Shown: positions 22,658-34,600 of the stretch, piece by piece
How positions within the stretch are numbered: position 1 is the stretch's first letter
Layout of the letters: each line of letters opens with the position of its first letter
Assembly (NCBI GenBank): GCA_965178125.1
Contig: OZ237760.1
Location: forward strand, 62,001-126,000
Direction: 5' to 3'
Length of the DNA: 64,000 nucleotides
Source: Bilabrum cf. latius
Lineage: Eukaryota > Bigyra: Bicosoecida > Bigyra > Bicosoecida
Program-made: the position numbers and the translations under genes
The notes under the pieces: model-generated
Databases searched by the model: none
What the model saw: only the letters and a program-made list of their open reading frames with translations
Told to the model about the DNA's origin: nothing

Positions 22658-25600
22658 TCACACCCTCGCCCCAGCTGTGCCCCGGCTCACCCCCCTGCTC
22701 CGGCTCATACTCCTCCTGATTCCAGAGCTAGACCTCTGCATCACGCTCTTTCGGCGGCCCTGCGCCTCGTGCATCGGGTTGGTCTACAGTATATCGGATG
22801 CCACACTGAGCGCTCTTTCCGCGAGGCCTTTCCCGCGATGATCGCCCTTCAGCAATTGGCGCATGGATCGAGTGGACTAGCGGCCGCTCGACCCTGCAGG
22901 CACAGCGTCTCCGCGGCGGCCTCGCGCCGGCTCTGGGCGATCGACCTGAGTGTCGCGGGCAACCTCCTCCGCTCGCTCTCTTGTTCGCCGAGATGCCACA
23001 GCGGGGTCGTCCGGGTCATCCTGTAGCAGTGTCCACCAGAACAGCACAAATAGCAGGCATACACAGGATATGCTGCATATGCCCACGACCCACGTCAGCC
23101 CGATGGTGGCTCGGTGCAGCCCGTCACTGTCAGCACCAAGCAGCTCGGGAGTCTGTTGCAAGGTGGCCAGCGTGTTGAGAGTTACTGCCATGGAAGACAG
23201 CACCAGCACGCCAATCTTGCCAGCCCTTCTCCACGCAAATTCGGGCAGAAAGGGTGCTTGCCATTCGAACACCCATAGGGCACCCAGCAGTACTGCCACC
23301 TGCGCAATCCCAGACACGAGCACCCGGCCGGTTTCGATGGGCACCCAGAACCGCTCCAGCACAGCCAGTAGCAGCAGCACCAGCCAGTCCATCAGCCTCA
23401 CCCACGCTTTGGATGCTCGGTAGTCACCATCTGCAAAGTATGCAAGCCGGTGAGTTTGCCGCAGGATCAGCGACCGGTCCCGCACCGTCTCAAGCAGCTC
23501 CAGTGCCACGGCACGTGACACCTGCACTCCGCGCGCCTCTGCAAGGTCGTTCAACGAGACCAACGCCGGTGACGGCGATTGTTTCTTTGATCCACTTCCG
23601 AATCGCCGCTGCCAATGCGCAGGAAACTCCTTTTGCTCACTGCTAGCACCTGCTACGGTATCCCCATGCAGACTGGCACATTCAATGGAGCTAGCCCCGC
23701 TAACTGATCCTTGCCCGCAGTCAGGTGTCTGCCCTGCATCCATTCCAGCTGCGACCCGCCCAGGTGGACCTGTTAAGCCTCCAAGCGCTGCTGTCCCAGT
23801 TTCGAGCAGATAGCGCTGCAGCTCCTGCCTATGAAGCTCCTCCTGTTCTTGCTAGTAGGCGCGCCGCAAGTGCCCGATGGACGCAGTTGCATGCCGACCC
23901 TTTGAGGCTTTCGAGAACGGGCCGGAGGTCGCAATAGGACTAGGACTAGGACCAGATCGACTGCATGAGAACCGCCCAGAACATGTGTCGCTAGCCGGTA
24001 GAGCGGTCGTTGCAGCCTTGAGCAATCGAGATGCTGATGCTAGCCAAGGGGCAGATGGCGAGCTTGATACAGTCCGATCAATCTCCGGCAACACGACCAG
24101 GACAAGCACAGCTGGCAGACCCACGATCACCACCAAGATACACGCAATGGCCAGTCCCATGACTGCCTGGTGCGATTCAGTCGAAAAACACACGATGCTG
24201 GGATCGGACAGGAGCAGCAACACCCCATCGTCGCTTGGATTGTGGCCGTAGGTGACCAGCACCTGTGCGATAGCCTTTTGACCATTGTCCCCGGCACCGC
24301 CCACGGTGCTGTTTGTATTCAAGATATTTGAGGTGTTATGCTGCTGTACCAACGCCTCCTGCGGCAGCACCAGCTCACTGTCGGCCTGCTCCGCCAGCAG
24401 CACGAGTGACTCAGGGCTCCTGCAGTCCAGAACCTGCACCACGGTGGAGCAAGCGATGGCGTACAGGAGGGAGGATGCGGTAAGCAGGGCGCGAGCGGCC
24501 ATGCCAGCCCACCATACCCCATCGCCACGAAGACGATACCTTGGTTGTTGACCCCTGTTCCCTAGATCTGCCTCCAGTCCCGGGTCCAACCCAACCTAGG
24601 GCGGCGGTGTCGTGAGAGTACCCTGCTGGACAACCTTGGGCGATCTCCTTCGGATCGGATTTACTTGATTGATCGACGCAAACGCATTCTCCGCCGTGTT
24701 TCTCTCTTTCCGAGAACCTGCTGGTGTGTCGCCGACCTACTGCATTGAGCCCTGGCCGTGGACTTCCTCCTGGACTGGACTGGACAGCCACAGGGCAGCA
24801 AAGCCCAGCAGCGCGGTGGTCAGGATCACCGAGAGAACAACGATCTCCTGGCCCAGCTTGATCGCACCCAGACACTCGGGGTGTACCAGGGTGGAGCTCT
24901 CAAACCGGAACACGTCCAGCATACGCACCACCGTGTAGTACCACTGGGGCAGGCCCGGCTGTACCGCCCTGCCAGCCTGCGCGATTGTCTGCAGCAGGAT
25001 CCCCATGAACAGTGAGAACTGCACGGTCCGCTTGCCAGCAAGGGCAAAGGGAATGCCTCTGGCCCAAGCTACCAAACTAACTGCGGCAAGCATCACCAGG
25101 GCAGCGCCCGCCACACCACCCAGGTACACCGCAGCTGGCTGAATCAGGAGCCACGACGAGGGCGAATCCGGACACATCTGACAGCTTCCATCTGTGTCTG
25201 GAAACCGGTCCTACTCGCACCTGGAACACCCGGCGGACCCCTGCAGGTACCCCTAACCGCACTTGGCCTGCCCTGAGGTACCGTCCCAACCCAGGCATCG
25301 CTCGGTGGATGGAGGGCTGCAGCGCACAACGACTCCGGATTCATCCGACTCGGTCCAGTAGCCCGGGAGCGGACGGGCCGAATAACCACCGGGGCAGATA
25401 GCACCGGCGGGGCAAGGCCTGCACTCGTCACCCGCCCCAAAGGCGCACACCAGGCCGGCCTCCACGGCCTCTCTGTCCGCACACAGGGCCCCCGGCTCGG
25501 GGTAGCCCACGCACTGCTCCACGTACTCTATGCCCCCGCGCAATACGAGAGCAGACCACTGGGAGTCCGTTTCCACCAAAGTGGGCCCCGCCAGCTGTAG

Positions 25601-28600
25601 AGGGAGCAATGTGCCCGTGCTGGTGACAGGCTGCTGAACGCCCACATCAGGGCTTGCATCTGGCGCAATCAGAACACACCCTGACAGCATGGTGCCATTC
25701 ATGTCTGATGGGCTTGTTTGTGACCATGCCGCGCTCCTGCTGGCTCGGATGCAGAGATGCTGCAACGCAAGCAGCGTGGCGCTGTCGACGGCCACCTGGC
25801 TGATGCCACTAGCCTGCAATCTGCGACGTGCAGTCGCACCTGCACCTGCCGTTTGATGCTCCCAGCTCGTGTTCCAGGAAGTAGCGACGGGGTGTATCGC
25901 TCCAGATGTCTGCAGCACGGGAGGATTAGCGATGAGAACTGCGAGCTGCGGGCATTGCAGCCTGCTACTTGTCCCGCTGCACACGTCCGAAAACTGTGGA
26001 AGCGCAACCACTGCGGATTCGCCGGACGAAGACACAGCAAGCACCAAACTGCTGATACCACCAACCAGAACAATCGATGCTTCAGACATGCATGGCACCC
26101 TTGTTGCCCCATCTGTCGACATCGGACAGACGATGACGACTTCTGCTGCGCCGCTCACCGTCAGCTGCGGCCCGGTTCCTGCATCGACTCCGGACGACGA
26201 ACCCGAGGGTCTACCCGCTCGCGCTGCAGCATTTGACAGCTCCAGCAGCGCATTTGCGTCAGCATGTGCACCCATGAGCCCACGTGTCCCAGTCAGCCGA
26301 TTTCGTTCGACACCATGCAGCAATCGGCGCTGCGACCCATCACTGGAGCCCGCAAACGCAGACAGCAGCCGAGACTTCCTGCCCAGTAGAGCTGCGGCAG
26401 ACCCAGGGGCGGGCGAATCTTCCGTCGCACCGTCCGCCTCTGTGCCCCAGACCGCTTCCGGCAGGCTGGTCATAATGTCCGCGGGCTCGGGCCAGCGGAT
26501 TGCACGAACCTTCAGCGGAATTCCCACGGCCAGCGGTTGGCTGTAGACCGCTCCGGAGACTGGGCCTGGTAGAGCTTCCACGGCACTAGGGTCCAGTGCC
26601 TCCCCGACTGGTGCATTGGCGAGGCTGTCCACGAGCTGCTGGGCCGACTGGACGTCTGTGCTGCCCATCAGGCAAACAAGCCAGAGCGACACGCTCTCTC
26701 GTCCCCTGGGCGCGATATCTAGCTGCAGAGATGACGAGGCAGACACGTGCACGGTGCTAGTGACGCTCCCATTCGTCCATCCATCGTCCGATCGCCGCAC
26801 CATCGACACCGCAGGAGATACCTAGATCCCAGTGACGACTGTCCCCGTGTCATCCACGGGTCTGCATGCCAACAACACAGCCTCTCCCGGTGCTGGCCGC
26901 ACGGGCACGGTCACTTGATACCCGGCAGCTGCCATTGCAGAGCCCAGCACAGTGCTAGCACCGCGCTGCTACCCCTCTAGGCTGGCTTGCAGGATGGCTC
27001 CGGCCTGCACTGACACCACGTGGTGGCCCGTGCTTGCAGCCTTCCTCCGCGCCTCATCGTCGCTCAGGGGCGGCTCCACTGGAGCGAGGTCAACCTCAAC
27101 TGCCTCCCCCACTGGAGCCACGAGGCCAGTCATGGACGCACAAGCTCCAATGGACAGGTCCTCGGGAACACCAACACGCACATACACGCTCTGCCGCGCA
27201 ACGTGCGACGAGTCTTGGGCTCGACTCGTAGCAGCAGCCCGCGCAGAAACGTACCGCAGGTCACCCTGTCCCACCTAGTGCCCGTGCCGAGCCACCACCG
27301 TCATGCGCAGCGTGACTTCCACGCACACACCCCCGAGACCGCCCTCTGCGGCAGCATCCGCGGCCTGCAGAGCAGCAAGCCCTGAAAGTGGCCTGCGTGC
27401 ACCGGCCTCTCCGTCGCCCATGGCCGCTTTAGCTGCATCCAGCGCGGTCCAGCCCTCCTCCGATGCTGCATACCTGGGCACGAACCTATCCAGCCCAAGA
27501 CTGGGAGTGGTGCTCGCCCAATGCCTCCCAAGCGCTTCGGCACTGACACGAACGACCTGACCTCTGGCTGACGCACTCAGGAACGCCCCGGGGTCAGCCT
27601 GCACCCATGCCCCTACCTGGCGGCCGGACTGGAGCTGTGGGGCGAGGGCATCGCTACCCAAGGGGTCCAGCTCGACTAGCACGCTGGACCGGGGCACCTG
27701 TCCGATCTGACCTGGACCGGGCCCGAACTGCATCGTAACATTCACTGCGGGTGGTAGCCAAGCCAGCGCTGTCTTTGCACCGGTTTCATCGGAGGGTGAA
27801 GCGACGGTGCCTACCGTGGCAGATGCCATCGAGGGGGACGACAGTCCGGTACGAACCACCGCTCCTGAGCACAGGCTCAGCTTGATCGTCACGCGCGGAC
27901 CACACGTAGTGACACCTCCCTCGGTTGGTGGTAGCATGTCCACTGCAGGGCACTGCAGCGCGGCCCCAGCCCCAGGTCGAGGAGAAGCCGGCTTGGACCC
28001 CGCACGCGGCCACAGGCACACGTCTTCCATGGGTCGGTACACGGCCAGGCTGGCAGGCTGTCCATCGAACGACGTGACCGACAGCTACAATTGGTCCAAG
28101 CCACTCGTAATTTGATCGTGCCTGTCTTCCATTGAAAACATGCCAACGTTCATGTAGACTGGCGCAGAGACTCGCATCCAGCGCTCCTCGCCATCCCCCC
28201 TTTGCTGCTCAGCCAAGGCAGCCCTTAGATCTGCTAGCGGATCTGCGGGGGAGGCCTCGCTGTATAGCACGAGGCTGCCGTTTTCACTGGCATGCGAATG
28301 AAAGCTAGCTTCCACTGGCCCCACTCTCGCTACGAGGATGTCTGAATCAGCCGGGATCACCAGACGGGGCCAACCCAACTCCATTTGGAACTGCAAGCCC
28401 TGCTTCCCATCTGCCTGAGCTATCGCACCCAATCCACGGTCTAGATGTATCAATGCCTTGTGCATCTATCGGTCAGATATCATGGGGTCGAACAGCATCG
28501 ATGCGTTGGATGACTTGGGGAACACCAAGCCTGGAGCCCCGGCCATGGGCCGCCAGTTAGTTCTCTACAACGGCACCAGCTGGTCTGTTGGGGACGGGAT

Positions 28601-31600
28601 CTGCACAAGGAGCTGACCGCTAGGTGCTTCCGACCAGCTCGAGTGTCCTGCATCACTTGTATTTGCCGCTCCTCTCAGGGGGGATGTCCCAGTGCGCAGC
28701 TCGTACACTATGGGCACTCGAATGCCGACCGTGCTGTCCTGGCTCACCACGGCTCCCCCCGCTGCAATGGCTGCTAATCGAGCAGCCCATGTCCACTTTG
28801 GTGCGCCATGGACTGAATTGCCCATGCCTGCCCACACTTGCCGCCTGCCGTCTATCGCGAGATCCGTAGCCTAAGCCTGTACTGCCCGCAGACCCACATT
28901 GCACGCCACCTGGATCGCGAGCGCAGTCAGCCGTACCACACCTGACACAGAGCACGGCTCTGACCCAAGGAACACGAAGGATTGGCGGCGAATCAAAGAA
29001 GAATTCAGACCACTGAATCCGTCCGATGACACATTCAACACCACCTCCGCACTGCTGCTCCCATGATCGGGCCAGCCATCCGACCACGCCAAGCGGTCTG
29101 TCCGTGACACATTCGCACCTTCTGACGTCGGTGCTATGTCCACCACCACGCTGCTATTCACCAAAACCATGGGCGCTAAACCAGCAGGCATTGAGGATGG
29201 GCTGGGACTAGCACTGGGCGATGGGCTGGGCGTACTGCTAGGCGAGCTACTGGGTGATGGGCTCTGCCACGGGCCGGGAGACGGCACCGTGAGGTCCAGG
29301 AAGGCAATGAGGACGCCACCCTCTTCCTTGCTGCTGCCGCGATCTAGCTCGGGCAGCCCCATGGCCATGACAGCCAGCCCGTTCCCGCCCACGTCACCCA
29401 GCATAGGCCCACCCATCATCTCGACAGGCCCTGGCAGCGCCGCGGCCACTACCGGATCCAGGGGCGTGATCTTGCGGAAGCTCTCCACGGTTCTCACGCC
29501 CGAGCTGTTGCTCATGAACAGAAGGTAGACTGCACCGCCGCCCGCAACTCCCGATGCTCCCACTGCCATGTCTGCCGCTCCGTTCATGTCCACGTCGCCC
29601 AGGCTCCCGATGCGGTACCCAAAGAACGACTCATCCGGCAGCTCGCCTGGTGGCATTCCTCCTGATGCGTTGCTAATTACGGACACGGAGTCCGTCACTA
29701 CTGTTGCATTGGACCATAATTCTGTGACAACGACTGCGCCAGATCGAACTGCCCCCATGACTAGAGCCCATCTGGGGTTGTGCACCGTGGGTTGGAGGGC
29801 CGCCACAGACCAACCAATGCTCCATACGCTTGACGGAATGGCGGCTAGTCCGCCTCCTGCTGCGGCGCTCAGGCGCTGCACTGCCCTAACAGAGTCGTTC
29901 CCGTGGAGGAACAGGACACTGACGTAGCCACGGTGAGGGCCTGCTCTGACGCTCTGGGGAGCACCCACCGCAACATCAACAAGTCCGTCTCCATCAATGT
30001 CGCCGATGGAACCAGTGCAACCGGCACCGAACTCGTCACCCGCCCTGACGTAGTCCCGTGGAATCGCTCCAATCTCGTTACCAATGATGGAGTGGTGTGT
30101 CACGGTGCCGTTTGCCAGCATCCTTACGATATAGGCGAGCCCTGCGTCACTTCCGTGCCGAGCAGCGTGCTGGTGCCCTACGATGAGCCTCGGCACGCGA
30201 GGCTGCTCGCCGTTCGGCTAGTCGAATCGAGCGGCACAAGAACCGAACTGCCCGCTAGCGTAGGACGTGAGCCCTACATCAGCGGATAAGGTCCACACAT
30301 CCTTGGCTGTCCCATTTCTGTGCAGCAACACGATGAATAGTGCGCCGTCATTCGACACCAGCACTGTCCTGGACATCGCAAACACCGCCAGGTCAGGCAC
30401 GCCGTCCATGTCTATGTCGCCAACGGCCGACACGTCTCTGCCGAAGAAATCGTCTTGCTGAAGTGCGACATCCTCCATTCCGGGCGAGCCGCCGGCAATC
30501 AGTGTGGCGTTGCGGACGATACCTGGCACGATTGGAATGCCAGAAGGGGACGGCGATGATGTCGGCGTCGGCGTCGGCGACGGGCTTGGTGTCAAGCTCG
30601 GTTGCGCGGCCGCCCCACCCATCTCTAGTACGACCACGGACCCACGGTCTACTCCACCCGTGGAGTCGCTGGGGATGCCAACCACAATCCGCGAGGCGTG
30701 TGAGCCAGATGTGTCTCTGAATGCTGCGACGCCACGAAGCATGCCACCCACGGGGATGGCTGCAGCCAGTCGCGGATGGACTCGGGTCAGTTTCACGAGT
30801 CGATCCACCAGGTCAAGGTCTGCCAGCGAGGGGTTGAGGAAAACTATATAGACCGCACCGGAGTCCGTACCGCCCTCATCGTCCATTGGGGCACTCACAA
30901 TCAAATCTTCAAATCCGTTTCCATCCTGATCCCCCGCAGCAGCAACCTGGGTACCGAACTGGGAGCTCGGTGCGATGGTGTCGGGCCCCACCACACCGCC
31001 GAAACCATTACTGATGCGCTGGACGCTGTCAGAGAAAGTGCTCCCATTGGATGCCATTCGAATCAAAAACACTGTGTCCATATTGGGAAGACCCAAGACG
31101 AGATCGACTGGGTTGTTCGCAGCCTGCACCCTCGGCGGTAGAGCGGCAATGGCACTCCCCACCACCGGTGGCATTCCAATAGAAGCCGGTCGCAGCAGTT
31201 TGAACGAATGCACTCTATCGCTCGGACTCATAAATAGCACGAACAGACTCGCGCACTCCGTGCACACCCCTGGCGACAACTGCGGGGCCCCAACGATCAA
31301 ATCGTTCAGGCCATCGCTGTTCAGGTCGCCCACACCCGTGGCTATCCCGGTCCCAAATGCATTTGGCCGAGGAATCGCCCCGACAGGCAGACCCCCCTTC
31401 CCGTTTCCTATTTCGGTGCGGTTAACAACAGAGCCGTTGCTCGGACTAAGCCTGAACACAAACACCCGTCCCACCCCGTCAGCTTGGAACCGGGCCGCCC
31501 CATGACCCGCCACCAATCGAGGCAGCTGTGGCTAGTGCCCCAACGGTTGGTCAAGCCGGCCCAGTCCTGATCCAAATGGGAAAGATGCAGCAGTTGCATT

Positions 31601-34600
31601 ATTCGCCATGTGGGCGTCTACCTCTAGATCAATCTTGCTGTGCGTCAGTACCGTGCTACCAGGCCCCATCAGCAGGACAAACACGGCCCCGACATTGCGG
31701 TTGCTTGGCTGTGACTAGTAGGCCCCAGCCTGGATAGCAATGTCCTCGTGCAAATCGCCGTTGATGTCTCCAATCCCTGCTACTGAATACCCCAGTTTGC
31801 CATTGGTAGGCAGGGCAACCTGAGGCAGGCCCGGCCCACCGTCAGTGATCCTGACCGCCCCGAGCACCACACCGGCGGGCATGGGGACTGGCGATGGAGA
31901 CGGCGATGGCACCGGCCCGCCCATGGATAGAAGCAGCACAGCTCCACGATTCGCACCTCCCGTGTCGTCGGTGGGCAGGCCAATGGCCAGGTCCACCCGC
32001 GAGTCGCCGCCTAGGTCGCCGAGAACTGCAGCGGACTGGATGCAGCTCGGGGGCGTGATCATCGAACCACCGATGCCAGCCTTCCTGCTGGTGATCAGGT
32101 CAAATGACAGCACGGCGGAGGGACTCGCTTCACTGGGCTGCAAGTAGAGCACAAATATGGCCCCAGATCGCTCTCCGTCTGGGTGCGCGTAGGCTGCATC
32201 CGGTACTAGGAGATCACCTGCCCCGTTCAGGTCCAGGTCCCCAGCACTGGCTATTTGACTTCCAAACTAGCTAGAACCATCGAACGTTCCAACTGGAATG
32301 CCGTTAAGACCGTCTGCAATCAGTACGACGCTGCCTGCAAGGACACTTCCGTTCGATTGGATCCCGCACAGCACCACGCAAGGCGGGTGCTGTCGAGACA
32401 GAGCCAGGTCCACCCGCCTGCCCGGCCCTCGTGGGGCTATGGCAGCCACGTCCATGGCTACACGGAAACTATCTGCGATGCCATCGAGACCCTCGCCTGC
32501 CTCCTGGCTGATGCGATGCACGGCCTTCACCGTGTCGTTGGCCCGCATGCACAGCACGTAGACCGCGCCCTGACGATCGCTGAAACCGGGCGATGCCACT
32601 GCGATATCGTTGACGCCATCGTAGTCAATGTCGCCGATGTCCCCTGTCACCCCCATACCAAATACGCCGTCCTCTCCGATCATTGCAGCGGGCACTCCCC
32701 CAGTGCCGCTGGCCAGCACGGTCACACCGGCCGGCTCACCGCTGTCAAGCACTCGGAACACGAGCACCCTCCCACCCATGGGCACCCCCTCGCTGGACCA
32801 GGGCTCCCCCACTAGGATACGGCCCACGTGCCCGTCCTCGCCAAACGGCTGGTCTAGCCTGGAGACGCTGGCCCCAAAGCGGACTGCAGGGGCCAAGTCT
32901 GTCTCAACACCACCAGATAAAGCCCCGATGACACTGGTTCTACTTACGGTTCCGTTCCTGTGCAGAAACAGCAGCGCGACCCCGCCCACTCTATCTGTCT
33001 CACCCTCATCTACAAAGTGCGTGGCCAGGTCAGGTACGCCATCCTTGTCCCAGTCGCCGATGCTTGCCACCCTCATCCCAAATGCTGCTTCGTTAGATAA
33101 CACTTCCTCAGAGAACCCGCTCAGCCCATGGGCGATCTTGCTGCTCCGTGCGACTTGTCCCAGCGCCATGGGGCTGGGCGATGGTGATACGAAGACCCCT
33201 GGCGTGGGCGAAGGTGTGGGGGATGGCACAGCACCGCCCAGGGGCACCACCACGATGGAGCCAGTCTGCTGGCCGTCGGGCGTTGCATTGGGCAGACCGA
33301 GCACCAGATCGACCCTGCCATCACCGTTCAGGTCTGAAACAGCGGCAACGCTTTGGATCGTAGCCCCAGTTGGGACAATGCCAGCAAGGACAGGGTGCAG
33401 TGCGGTCAGCTTGGTGTGTCCAGTCAGGATACCATCCGCCCAATTGGCATGGAAGTACACGATGAACACCGCACCCGCCCCCGCGCCTGCCTCATCGTCG
33501 CCTGGTGCCCCCACCACCAGGTCCTCCCCGCCGTCGCCATCAATATCCCCGGCACTGCAGATCGATGCCCCAAAGTTGCTGCTCGCTGCCATCTCGCTGG
33601 AGTCTATGCCGCCACTCCCTCGGCCAATGCGGCGATAGGAACCACTGCCAGATACGGCACGACCATTGGCTCCCAGTCGGTGGATGTGCACCTGGTTTGC
33701 ACTCACCATTGCGATCGCAATATCAAGCGGATTGCCAGCTGCCCGAGGCCTCATGGGCGTCAAGTACCTCCCGATAGTGCCTGTGAAAGAATTCGGGATC
33801 TCAGAGAATCCGCTGGACCGAACGTTCAGCCTAGCGCTCCTGACCGTGTCGTCGCTCTTCAAGAACAAAACAAACACCTTGCCGCCACGAAGCACGTCAT
33901 CTGGTCCTGGGGCTCCCACGATCAGATCCACCATCCCATCTCCATCAATGTCACCTCCGGCAGACACAGCGGATCCAAACTAGTCGCCAGCATCGAGCAG
34001 ACCCGAGGGCATACCCGCTTCCCCGCCGGCGATGATCGTATAGCTGGCCACTGAGCTGTTCTCTGGGTGTAGCCGCATCACGATCACCCTGCCGACACTG
34101 TCCCCGGAACCCGCGGACCAGTCCGGTTGGCCCACTGCCAACCTCGGCATGCGCGGCTGCTTCCCTCCCCACTGCCAGAATCCGGTGGGCGACTAGCCAA
34201 ACCCTGATGCAGATGAGCTGAGCTGGTCTAGAGCCCCCGACCCCGGCCGCATCTCCGTCGCTCGAGCCACGGCCCCGTCTCGTCGCATAGAGAGCACCAT
34301 TGAGCTACTTTGCCCTGTCGACCGAGGGGCGTACACTGCAACGTCGTGCACCCCGTCCCTCCCCATGTCGGGCAGGGCCACAACCTGCATCCCGAACATG
34401 TCTCCGGCCTGCAGCGTGTCGAGCTACAGCCCTCCCCATCCGTTCGCGATGGTCAGTCCGCCCGCCACCGGTGCCCCTGGCGCTCCCGGTGACGGGCTGG
34501 GCGACGGCCTTGCGGGGGTGCCTCCCACCGCGGCCAATACCAGCGCACCCGCGTTGTGGCCGTTCGAGTCGTCAAGTGGGAGACCCAGCGCAATGACAGC

